Positions 51,017 through 58,513 of a stretch of DNA of 64,000 nucleotides are shown here, piece by piece. Source of the stretch: Phycisphaerae bacterium. Lineage in GTDB: Bacteria > Planctomycetota > Phycisphaerae > Phycisphaerales > SM1A02. The stretch is from the NCBI GenBank assembly GCA_002716385.1, contig PBAX01000027.1, positions 124,001 through 188,000 of the forward strand. Direction: 5' to 3'. The notes under the pieces are model-generated. The model was given only the letters and a program-made list of their open reading frames with translations. It had not been told where the DNA came from and searched no databases. The position numbers were made by a program, and so were the translations under genes. The first letter of the stretch is position 1. Each line of letters opens with the position of its first letter.

Positions 51017-52348
51017 TCAATCAGCAAGTGGCGTAGAGACCACTGCGTTTTGCTCCTCAACCCTGTTTTCAGGATCCCTGAGGAACCAGGCCACCAGAAC
51101 GCTCAGCAGTAGAGCCGCGGGGAGGATGAGAAAGGCCTTCTTGAAATCAGTCCCATCAAGCGTCTCGAGGGACTTGCCAGCCGACGCACCGCTATCGAGC
51201 ATGCCGCCGATGAGCCACTGCCCGAATCCAGCCAGAATCATCTGCGTGAAATTCACGAAGGTCATCGCCGTACCACGACTGTGATGAGGATTGTGTTCCA
51301 TCGCCAGGGGAAACGCCACGACGACCGTACCGGCGGAGCCACCCAGCAGCAGGAGCAAGACGTACACCAACCAGGGCATGTCCTGTGGAATCACGAGCAG
51401 ACCGGCTGAACAGACCAGCCCAACCAGAGTACCGATTCGCAAGTAGGTCGATCGACGGTGCTGACGATCGGAAAGCCAGCCGATCAACGGACCGACAACT
51501 CCAAGACCGACGAACATCATCGATACGGCTGGACCGGAGGCATCCGTTGAGAAACCCATGGCAACTTCGAGATACCGCACACCCCAGAGTGCCGCGAATG
51601 TTCCGATCGGCAGGTAGACCAGAGCGGTCACCAACGCCAACATCCAGGTCTGACGATTTCGAAGTACACAGGCCATGCCGGAAAGCAATCCGCATCCGTG
51701 GGTGTCGCGGGCATGACGAACCTGCTCCGTGTACCAGACTGGATTGCGAGGTATGAGCATCCACATCAGAACCGCGATGGCGACCGCAATGAGCGCGAAC
51801 AGATTGAAGGCTTCACGCCAGGTGACCTCCTCCAGCAGAAAGCCGAGCAGGGCTTCGGCCGACACCGCACCCAGCATGCCCAGGGCAGCGGTCACACCCG
51901 AGAGCAAGGCGATGCGCCTACCCGGGAACCAGATCGATCCGACATAGACCGTGCCCACATAGGCGAATGCGGAACCGAATCCCATCAGGAATCTGGCGGT
52001 GCCCAGTCCGGTCATGCCGCCGGCAACGGCGAACATGAAGCAGCCCATCGCACAGACAAGAGCCGCGATGGCCATCGGCCATCGCCCCCCAAGACGGTCC
52101 AGCAACAACCCCACCACGAGCTGCATCGGTGCATACGCGTAGTAGTACATACTCATGGTGAAACCGATTTCGGCCGTGTCCACCTTGAAGTGAGCCTGCA
52201 GATCACCCTCGATGACACCCGGCGACACCCGGATCATGAACTCGTAGAGGAAGAAGAGTGCCGGCATCGACCAGGCCAGCCAGGCCTTGGAACGCCCCCC
52301 GGGGTAATCGTTGTGCAGGTCGATTTTCATGCTGGAGCTTGTCGTCAT
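51017..52348 (-). CDS. MFS transporter
   Basis: The 443-aa protein has 12 predicted helices and the MFS loop 2-3 signature LLLDRLGGRWPM, with a related GWLSDRQHRRSTY in the second half, and a central cytoplasmic loop. The first helices (WLAWSMPALFFLYEFMIRVSPGVI) resemble the D-galactonate/hexuronate-type and related bacterial MFS transporters, but substrate cannot be inferred. ATG at 52348 is preferred because TACACT lies 11 bases upstream, leaving a 4-5-nt leader; ATGs at 52375 and 52330 are alternatives. It is divergent from the ATP-grasp gene, 61 bp apart. Confidence 0.8.
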   Translation of the reverse strand: MTTSSSMKIDLHNDYPGGRSKAWLAWSMPALFFLYEFMIRVSPGVIEGDLQAHFKVDTAEIGFTMSMYYYAYAPMQLVVGLLLDRLGGRWPMAIAALVCAMGCFMFAVAGGMTGLGTARFLMGFGSAFAYVGTVYVGSIWFPGRRIALLSGVTAALGMLGAVSAEALLGFLLEEVTWREAFNLFALIAVAIAVLMWMLIPRNPVWYTEQVRHARDTHGCGLLSGMACVLRNRQTWMLALVTALVYLPIGTFAALWGVRYLEVAMGFSTDASGPAVSMMFVGLGVVGPLIGWLSDRQHRRSTYLRIGTLVGLVCSAGLLVIPQDMPWLVYVLLLLLGGSAGTVVVAFPLAMEHNPHHSRGTAMTFVNFTQMILAGFGQWLIGGMLDSGASAGKSLETLDGTDFKKAFLILPAALLLSVLVAWFLRDPENRVEEQNAVVSTPLAD

Positions 52349-52359
52349 GAGCAGATGAG

Positions 52360-52365
52360 AGTGTA
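52360..52365 (-). promoter_or_regulatory. -10 hexamer, near-leaderless start (MFS gene)
   Basis: On the minus strand TACACT lies 11 bases before the ATG at 52348. Confidence 0.35.
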
Positions 52366-52394
52366 ACGATGCCATGCGTTCGATGTGGACCGCA

Positions 52395-52400
52395 TAGAAT
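52395..52400 (+). promoter_or_regulatory. -10 hexamer, near-leaderless start (ATP-grasp gene)
   Basis: TAGAAT lies nine bases before the ATG at 52410, predicting a leader of two or three bases. No Shine-Dalgarno sequence is present. Confidence 0.4.
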
Positions 52401-52409
52401 CATCGAATA

Positions 52410-53306
52410 ATGCGAATAGCACTGGCCACTTGCGAGGAACTGCCTGAATGGGAAGTCGATGATCGACCTCTCCATGAAGCGTTGCATGCCAATGGTGTCG
52501 ACTTCGATCATGCATGCTGGTCTGACCGTTCGGTCGAATGGTCCGCATACGATGCCTGTCTGATCCGAACGACATGGGACTATGCCCATAGAAGGGATGA
52601 ATTCGTGGATTGGGCCGAAAGAGCGGCTGGTCTGACACGGCTCTTCAATCCCTTCGACACGATCCGATGGAACACATGCAAGTCCTATCTGCTTGATCTG
52701 GAACAAGCTGGCATTCCCGTCATTCCGACGCACTGGCTCGAACCCGGGGATTCATTCGATCTGAAGACGATCCTTCACGAGAATCGATGGAAGAGAGGCT
52801 TCATCAAACCTCGCATCGGCGCGACCGCCAGAGCGACCTTTCGATTCGATCTGGATGACGAGACGCTGCAGGCGGCGGATGATCATCTCGCAAGTCTGCT
52901 CGAGAACGAGGCCGCCCTCGTGCAGCCCTATCTTCCCGATGTCGAGACGATCGGAGAATGGTCGGCCATCTTCATCGACGGCATGATGACTCATGCAGTC
53001 CAGAAGATTCCGGTTGCTGGCGACTACCGTGTTCAGGACGACTTCGGCGCGACCGACCGGCCCTACCAACCCGATATCAGCGAGCTGGAACTCGTGAACG
53101 GTGTGATGAACACTCTGATATCGAATCGTCAATGGACCGGCGAATCACAAAGAGCCCCGCTGTATGCGAGAATCGACATTCTCAAGGACGGCACGCAATC
53201 CATGGTCAATGAAGTGGAGCTGGTCGAACCGTCTCTCTTCTTCAGGCATGGCCCCCACGCGGCGGAATCCCTGGCCAGCTCACTGATCGAGAGAGTTCGG
53301 GCCTGA
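52410..53306 (+). CDS. ATP-grasp family protein (RimK/glutathione-synthetase-like)
   Basis: The 298-aa protein has the look of small prokaryotic ATP-grasp ligases: WSAYDACLIRTTWDYAHRRDEFVDWAERAAG, NPFDTIRWNTCKSYLLDLEQAGIPVIPTHWL, a FIKPRIGATARATFRF nucleotide-binding strand, VQPYLPDVETIGEWSAIFIDG and, at the end, NEVELVEPSLFF with metal-ligand-like acidic residues. Such enzymes join a carboxylate to an amine or thiol through an acylphosphate. Substrates are unknown and no biosynthetic neighbours help. It converges with the Ppx gene; the stop codons share the palindrome CCTGATCGATCAGG. Confidence 0.7.
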   Translation: MRIALATCEELPEWEVDDRPLHEALHANGVDFDHACWSDRSVEWSAYDACLIRTTWDYAHRRDEFVDWAERAAGLTRLFNPFDTIRWNTCKSYLLDLEQAGIPVIPTHWLEPGDSFDLKTILHENRWKRGFIKPRIGATARATFRFDLDDETLQAADDHLASLLENEAALVQPYLPDVETIGEWSAIFIDGMMTHAVQKIPVAGDYRVQDDFGATDRPYQPDISELELVNGVMNTLISNRQWTGESQRAPLYARIDILKDGTQSMVNEVELVEPSLFFRHGPHAAESLASSLIERVRA

Positions 53307-53310
53307 TCGA

Positions 53311-54285
53311 TCAGGAACCGTCCATGGGCTGCATCATCTCCATAAGCAGCCCATCACGAAGCCCCACGTCCAGCATCGCAACCCACTCCATTTCGAAGAT
53401 GGCCATCAACTCCGCCACGATGCAGGCCCCCGCCACGACTATTTCGGCACGCCTCGTGCGCAACCCAGTCTTCCGCTTGCGATCCGCGACCTCCATCTTG
53501 CGAAGCCAGATGACAAGCTCGTCGATCGATTCGCGAGACATGGTGTGATTCTCCCGGAGAACCGCCGGCGGCTTGCCGCTTCGTAGTATGGGAAGTGGGC
53601 CGATGTCCAACAAGGCCAGAGCCGTGCAGGTCCCCCCCGTACCCACCGCGATCTCGATCTCGCCGATCTTCAATCCCGATTGCTCGATGATCTTGCGAAC
53701 ATGGGCTCGAATGGCCGCTTCCGTCTTGCCGGTGACTCGACCATAGGCGTCGAACTTCTCAGTGAGTCGCAAGGCTCCCAAAGGCAATGAGAGGGAATCC
53801 ACGATCCGATCGCCATCGGCAATCACCATCTCGGTACTACCACCTCCGGTATCGAACACCAGGCTTCGATGATTGTCGATGATCCGATGGGAAGACACCG
53901 CCTGGAATGCCAGCTCGGCCTCACGTTCGCCGGAGATGATCTCCAGATCGAGGGCGCAAAGCGACTTCACTCTGTCGCAAAGAAGATCGCCGTTGGCCGC
54001 CTCTCGAGCCGCCGCCGTTGCGATGGCTCGGATGTTTCCTACGGACCGGGCACGGCACTCCCCGACCATCTCCTTGATGGCCTCAGCCGTCCGTTCAATC
54101 GATTCGGTATCCAGTTTCCCGTTCTTGGCCTGCCCGTGTCCGAGCTGGGAGACGATGCGAGCCGTTTCGATGACGGTCGGTCGTCCATCAGTTCCGGGGA
54201 CGGCGATTGAAAGCTTCACGCTGTTGCTGCCGACATCAATGGCGGCAAAACGTTCTGCCTTGCGAATCCCTGCAGGCTCTGTCAT
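53311..54285 (-). CDS. Ppx/GppA-family phosphatase
   Basis: The 324-aa protein has the ASKHA phosphate loops: AAIDVGSNSVKLSIA (about 14), ATAAAREAANG, the catalytic Glu region SGEREAELAFQAV and VFDTGGGSTEMVIADG, then GGTCTALALLDIG. Members hydrolyse long-chain polyphosphate or pppGpp. Only the two N-terminal domains are present, as in the short Ppx/GppA forms, without the C-terminal HD-like domain of E. coli Ppx. TATAGT lies six bases before the chosen ATG; the track start has no signal. Confidence 0.9.
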   Translation of the reverse strand: MTEPAGIRKAERFAAIDVGSNSVKLSIAVPGTDGRPTVIETARIVSQLGHGQAKNGKLDTESIERTAEAIKEMVGECRARSVGNIRAIATAAAREAANGDLLCDRVKSLCALDLEIISGEREAELAFQAVSSHRIIDNHRSLVFDTGGGSTEMVIADGDRIVDSLSLPLGALRLTEKFDAYGRVTGKTEAAIRAHVRKIIEQSGLKIGEIEIAVGTGGTCTALALLDIGPLPILRSGKPPAVLRENHTMSRESIDELVIWLRKMEVADRKRKTGLRTRRAEIVVAGACIVAELMAIFEMEWVAMLDVGLRDGLLMEMMQPMDGS

Positions 54286-54291
54286 GACTCG

Positions 54292-54297
54292 ACTATA
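54292..54297 (-). promoter_or_regulatory. -10 hexamer of a leaderless start (Ppx/GppA gene)
   Basis: On the minus strand TATAGT, then CGAGTC, then the ATG at 54285. Confidence 0.5.
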
Positions 54298-54311
54298 CAC
54301 CAAGGGAGACG

Positions 54312-55292
54312 TCAGGTTCCCGGCAACTGGACGAAGGCGGGATCCATCGTGTGATGCCCGCTGCCATCACTGAAGGCCAGACGGAATCCAGGACGCAACG
54401 CGCCGGCCGACCAGTGGCCATCAGGGCGAATGGCGATCAAGGCGACCTGATGATTGACCTGTAGGTCGGAACGCGAGGCGATGCGTTCAAGCACTTCGCG
54501 AATGGCATCTTCGGGCATGGCGCCCGATCTCATGCGTTCCACCGCGAGAAAACTGCCACAGATTGCCATGACGAGTTCGCCGGTTCCCGTTGCCACGGCC
54601 GCGCCGCCTTGTGGATCGACATACAGGCCATGACCGATGATCGGTGAATCGCCAACTCTTCCGGGCACCTTCCATGGCATGCCGCTAGTTGAACAGGCTC
54701 CCGCAAGAACACCTTGCTCGTCCAGGCCAAGCACGCCGATCGTATCGTGGTTGTTTCGCCATCGCTCCTCGTCATCGCCGAAGAGCGCGCCGCCCGGATC
54801 ACCGTCGACCGGCCTGACATCCGCGGACTCGTCCTTACCTTCAGCCTGATGTTTCTCCCACGCCTTCTTAGCGTCCGGCGAAAGAAGCGGCTGCTCGGGC
54901 AGGCCATGTTCATTGGCGAAATCATCCGCACCTTCACCCGCGAGCATGACATGTGGAGTGCGATCCATGACGAGTCGGGCGATTCGAACAGGATGAAGAT
55001 GTTTCCGAACCGCACAGACACTTCCACACTGCTCCGGCGAAAGCATGACGCAACCATCCAGACTCATCTGGCCATCCCTATCGGGCAAACCTCCATATCC
55101 GACGGAATCTATTCCCGGATCCTCATCGCAGAACACCGTCACGGCTTCGACCGCATCCAGAGCTGATCCGCCACTGGCGAATTCCGGCCAGACGGCTGCG
55201 TTGGCCCTTTCTCCAAATGACCATGTAGAAAGAAGCAAGGGCCCCCTTGCAGCGGCCTCACGGGGGGTGTGTTTGTCAGAACGTTCACTCAT
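54312..55292 (-). CDS. N4-(beta-N-acetylglucosaminyl)-asparaginase / isoaspartyl peptidase-like Ntn-hydrolase
   Basis: The 326-aa protein matches the plant-type asparaginase/glycosylasparaginase family. The self-cleavage site is NNHDTIGVLGLD, with Thr about 184 becoming the new N-terminal nucleophile. GRVGDSPIIGHGLYVD and ATGTGELVM are substrate and nucleophile-region motifs. DSVGYGGLPDRDGQMSLDGCVML is the N-terminal subunit signature. It would cleave asparagine-linked sugar or isoaspartyl bonds. There is no signal peptide, so it acts in the cytoplasm. GGGAG eight bases before the ATG supports the start, with TAGCAT further upstream. Confidence 0.88.
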   Translation of the reverse strand: MSERSDKHTPREAAARGPLLLSTWSFGERANAAVWPEFASGGSALDAVEAVTVFCDEDPGIDSVGYGGLPDRDGQMSLDGCVMLSPEQCGSVCAVRKHLHPVRIARLVMDRTPHVMLAGEGADDFANEHGLPEQPLLSPDAKKAWEKHQAEGKDESADVRPVDGDPGGALFGDDEERWRNNHDTIGVLGLDEQGVLAGACSTSGMPWKVPGRVGDSPIIGHGLYVDPQGGAAVATGTGELVMAICGSFLAVERMRSGAMPEDAIREVLERIASRSDLQVNHQVALIAIRPDGHWSAGALRPGFRLAFSDGSGHHTMDPAFVQLPGT

Positions 55293-55439
55293 CGTCGGAT
55301 CTCCCTGCTGGAGATGCTATCCTGCACGATGTCGAGGAGGCCACCCCTGCTCGAATTAGGATTACTTTCCCATTTAATTTTTACTCCGGAACCACGCCAT
55401 TTCTGGCAGAGCGAATCTGGAGTTTCGTGAGAACGAACC
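55293..55439. other. Divergent region with an AT-rich patch before greA
   Basis: About 55358-55392 (ATTAGGATTACTTTCCCA and following TTTAATTTTTAC) is much more AT-rich than its surroundings and probably carries the greA promoter, with TTTAAT as a possible -10. No hairpin of note. Confidence 0.35.
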
Positions 55440-55904
55440 ATGGACTACATCACACAGGACGACAAGGACAAGATCGAACACGAGCTGAACACCCGCATCA
55501 AGCAACGGAAGGAACTCTCGGATCGAATTGGACGAGCCCGTGAACTCGGTGATCTGAAGGAAAACGGCGAATATCATGCCGCTCGTGAGGATCAGGGCAT
55601 GAACGAGGCCCGGATCAAGCAGCTTGAGGAACGGCTGGCAACGGCCATCGTGGCCGACGACACCGAGATTCCAGAGAACATGGTCTTCATCGGTGCCACG
55701 GTCAAGCTCAAGGATGTCAATACAGGTGATGAACAGGTCTACAAGCTGGTCGGTGACATGACCGGTGAATTCGACCCCGAGTGCATCGAGGTCACACCGA
55801 CCTCGGCTCTGGGTATGGCGCTCATGAAATCACGACTTGGCGAGACCATCCGGGCCGACCTCCCACGAGGCGAGAAGCGCTTCGAGATCGTGGAACTCTC
55901 GTGA
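55440..55904 (+). CDS. greA: Transcription elongation factor GreA
   Basis: The 154-aa factor has an N-terminal coiled coil whose tip reads ARELGDLKENGEYHAAREDQG, with the catalytic acidic residues, and a C-terminal FKBP-like domain ending GMALMKSRLGETIRADLPRGEKRFEIVEL. It enters the RNA polymerase secondary channel and promotes cleavage of backtracked RNA. Only a poor GAGAACGAACC precedes the ATG. The stop overlaps the start of the ytoQ-like gene (GTGA). Confidence 0.96.
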   Translation: MDYITQDDKDKIEHELNTRIKQRKELSDRIGRARELGDLKENGEYHAAREDQGMNEARIKQLEERLATAIVADDTEIPENMVFIGATVKLKDVNTGDEQVYKLVGDMTGEFDPECIEVTPTSALGMALMKSRLGETIRADLPRGEKRFEIVELS

Positions 55905-56359
55905 GCCAGCAGTGGCTCGTCTACCTTGGTGGAGAGATCCACAGCGACTGGCGTGAACAGATCATCACCGGCTGCCAAACAGCTGATCTACCTGTTGAAT
56001 TCGTCTCCCCCGTCACCGACCACGGTTCAAGTGACCGGTGCGGCGTGGCGATTCTCGGGGAGGAGGCTTCCAGTTTCTGGACCGATCACCAGGCCGCCTC
56101 GGTCAACGCGATGCGAACCCGCACCTTCATCGATCGTTCCGACATCGTGGTCATACGGTTCGGCGAACAATACAGACAGTGGAACGCCGCCTTCGATGCG
56201 GGGCAGGCAGCGGCTCTCGGCAAGCCGATGATCATCCTGCATCCCGAGGAACACGACCATGCACTCAAGGAAGTGGATGCGGCCGCCAACGCGGTCGCTC
56301 GAACACCTGATCAGGTCGTCAAGCTTCTGAAGTATGTCATCGAAGGATCACTCGGCTGA
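55901..56359 (+). CDS. YtoQ-family protein
   Basis: The 152-aa protein fits the YtoQ family: QQWLVYLGGEIHSDWREQIITGC at the N-terminus, TDHGSSDRCG, and FIDRSDIVVIRFGEQYRQWNAAFDAGQAAALGKPMIILHPEEHDHALKEVD, recalling nucleoside 2-deoxyribosyltransferase-like folds. The biochemical role of the family is not established. The GTG start overlaps the greA stop, so the two are co-translated; the track frame begins inside greA. The last 12 bp overlap the convergent membrane-protein gene. Confidence 0.8.
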   Translation: MSQQWLVYLGGEIHSDWREQIITGCQTADLPVEFVSPVTDHGSSDRCGVAILGEEASSFWTDHQAASVNAMRTRTFIDRSDIVVIRFGEQYRQWNAAFDAGQAAALGKPMIILHPEEHDHALKEVDAAANAVARTPDQVVKLLKYVIEGSLG

Positions 56360-56728
56360 TCGGCGAGCCCGAATGAAGCTGGCCAGGCAGTACCCGAAAT
56401 ACACGACGCACAGGAAAGCGAGCAAGCCCTGGTCCCAGACCTTGGACCAGCTAACTTCCTCGGCACCAAGCGACTTGACGACCATCACGATGCCACCGGC
56501 GATTCCCAGAAGCGCCACCAGTATGGTCACATGCATCAGATGCTTTCGAATGGCCGGCAGCAGCGCCGACAGGATGCCCAGCAGCAGCAAGGCCACACCG
56601 AAGAAGCCGGGTATGGCAGCCGTGAAACGAGCTGCCTCAAATCCAGCTGCCAGCCAGAAGGCGAGCCCCTGCATGATCAACAGCACACCAAAGACGATTG
56701 CGACGAGCGCCATGTTCGGTTTGTTCAT
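56348..56728 (-). CDS. Small four-helix membrane protein, unknown
   Basis: The 126-aa protein has four hydrophobic segments (MALVAIVFGVLLIMQGLAFWLAA, FTAAIPGFFGVALLLLGILSALL, HVTILVALLGIAGGIVMVV, GLLAFLCVVYFGYCLASFI) and a basic C-terminus. Both ends are probably cytoplasmic. I do not recognise a function. TAGGAT lies six bases before the ATG with the spacer TCGGTC also found before the NtrC-type gene, suggesting a leaderless mRNA. It overlaps the ytoQ-like gene convergently. Confidence 0.7.
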   Translation of the reverse strand: MNKPNMALVAIVFGVLLIMQGLAFWLAAGFEAARFTAAIPGFFGVALLLLGILSALLPAIRKHLMHVTILVALLGIAGGIVMVVKSLGAEEVSWSKVWDQGLLAFLCVVYFGYCLASFIRARRSAE

Positions 56729-56734
56729 GACCGA

Positions 56735-56740
56735 ATCCTA
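56735..56740 (-). promoter_or_regulatory. -10 hexamer of a leaderless start (small membrane protein)
   Basis: On the minus strand TAGGAT, then TCGGTC, then the ATG at 56728. Confidence 0.4.
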
Positions 56741-56761
56741 GCAAGCTCTGGATGAAGTTTC

Positions 56762-58381
56762 TCAGGGGCTGTAGTTGGCCAGCGCCAGAAGCACATCGGC
56801 CACATCGACGCTGCCATCGCCATTGACATCCGCGGAGCAATCTCCCTGACAGAGCCACTGGGCCAGTATCTCGAGAATGTCGCTGACATCGACATCACCA
56901 TCGCCGTCGACATCGCCCTCGACACCATCACCTTCGATGATGATCGGGCCGCTGACATCGCCACCTGTGTTTCCATCTCCATCGCGAGCGAGCACACGGA
57001 GTCGGCCCTGATTGGTGGGTGTGTCCGGAAGACAGACGGTTGCCACACCCTGCGGGGCGAGATTCGACTGCAGCGTCTGCCAAGTGACACCATCATCCGT
57101 GGAGTACTCGATGTCCACCGATACGACGTCGAATTCGTCATCATCACTGATGTAGGAGATCTGCGGACAATCATTGGGGTCGACGATCCCTTCCACAGGA
57201 GTCTGCAGACAGGTGGTGGGATAGATGCCACCGGCATGGGCGGGCATGTGCATCGTGATGCAGTGCATGACGCCGGCCGAATAGGCCAGGTTGTCGCAGA
57301 CGATCTGAACCACCTCGCGCCCGGGCATGGCGGCCTGCACGGCGACCACCGCCTGATTGTCATAGGTGTTGGAGATGTCGTTGTACTCGGGCAGCAGGAT
57401 GACGTCGTTGCAGACCACCATGTTCGTGTAGGTGTAATGCGTGCCACCCTGTGCAAAGGCCGGTGTACGGAAGACCTCCCAGCCAAGTCCCTCGTAGTAC
57501 TCGACCGCAGCATCGCAGATCTGATCCTGGGTACTGCCCGACTGCGTCGGCCAGTCACTGATGATGATGCGTTCGTCACCACACATCAGCATCCACATGT
57601 CGATGTGCTGTGTGTAGTCGACCGACGTGGGGAAGGCGTCGTGCAGATAGGTCTCGACGTTCTGGTACTGACGCCAATACTCGATGATCTGCGAACCGGA
57701 CAAGCTGGGATTTTCATTGATGATCAACTCGGTGGCCGCACTGGTGCCGATTCCGTTGAGATGGTAGTTGCCGCCTCCATGAACCAATGGAATCTCATAG
57801 ACCGCATGGTTGAAGGCCGAGCCGAAGTACGAGTTGTAGGCATTGTCGCTGGGACGCGGACGGTTGTAGGTGTGATCGATGATCACGCGGCAGTCCCCTT
57901 CGAAGACGTACCGTGGTCCGTAGTCGCGGATCCAGACCGTGTTGGTGGATCGGACAACCGTGATGACGCGATCGGGATCCGCTCCAGCAGAGATGCAGGA
58001 ATTTCGCGCGGAATTGGCCTCGGAGTTCGAATCGCATGCGATGTAGACGTCCGCATTTCCGGTTGTGGTGATGGCGGCCGCCATCTGTGCCAATGTCGAA
58101 GAGAACCCCTCCCAGGCCAGGAGAATCCCCTGCATCTCCTCGTATTCGGATGCGCCCCGAACAGGGCCCAGAGGCGGCGCGGACTGGCCACGAGGAGGCG
58201 TGATCAGGTTCCCATCGAGGTATCTCAACTCGTTCTCGGTCATGTACTTGGGGATCCGAGCCCCTTCAGGAAAGACCAACCGTCCATCGACGAGCACGGG
58301 CTGATCAACAGCCGAAGACCCCTGGAATTCACCAGGAGCACCGATCGAGATGGCCAGAGCCACGAGTATTGAACCAAACAT
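56762..58381 (-). CDS. Secreted agmatine/peptidylarginine deiminase-like enzyme with dockerin-like C-terminus
   Basis: The 539-aa protein has a signal-like N-terminus (MFGSILVALAISIGAPGEFQG). Its catalytic domain has the motifs of the agmatine deiminase/PAD_porph family: TVWIRDYGPRYV (about 152), HGGGNYHLNG (about 204), HIDMWM (about 260) and the nucleophile in GVMHCITMHMP (about 373). It would convert a guanidino group to a ureido group outside the cytoplasm, on arginine peptides or agmatine. It ends with DVDGDGDVDVSDILEILAQWLC and DVNGDGSVDVADVLLALANYSP. GAGG eight bases before the ATG sets the start; the track start is upstream of a divergent promoter. Confidence 0.85.
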   Translation of the reverse strand: MFGSILVALAISIGAPGEFQGSSAVDQPVLVDGRLVFPEGARIPKYMTENELRYLDGNLITPPRGQSAPPLGPVRGASEYEEMQGILLAWEGFSSTLAQMAAAITTTGNADVYIACDSNSEANSARNSCISAGADPDRVITVVRSTNTVWIRDYGPRYVFEGDCRVIIDHTYNRPRPSDNAYNSYFGSAFNHAVYEIPLVHGGGNYHLNGIGTSAATELIINENPSLSGSQIIEYWRQYQNVETYLHDAFPTSVDYTQHIDMWMLMCGDERIIISDWPTQSGSTQDQICDAAVEYYEGLGWEVFRTPAFAQGGTHYTYTNMVVCNDVILLPEYNDISNTYDNQAVVAVQAAMPGREVVQIVCDNLAYSAGVMHCITMHMPAHAGGIYPTTCLQTPVEGIVDPNDCPQISYISDDDEFDVVSVDIEYSTDDGVTWQTLQSNLAPQGVATVCLPDTPTNQGRLRVLARDGDGNTGGDVSGPIIIEGDGVEGDVDGDGDVDVSDILEILAQWLCQGDCSADVNGDGSVDVADVLLALANYSP

Positions 58382-58513
58382 GTCGGGTACCTCTTCTCCT
58401 ACACACCATTGGACACCCGAAACGGGGGGCAGGCAACCCCCAGCCTCGGTTTCCATAGTGGTTATTCTGCTGAAACACCGATTTGGTTCCACCTGAACCC
58501 CGATTAAGGCCCA

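Noticed and set aside
53302-53315. Palindrome CCTGATCGATCAGG spanning two convergent stops
   Set aside because: A stem of five with a 4-base loop and no T tract; probably chance from two TGA stops in GATC context.
57236-58372. 378-aa plus-strand ORF antisense to the deiminase
   Set aside because: Shadow of a gene with intact active-site motifs.
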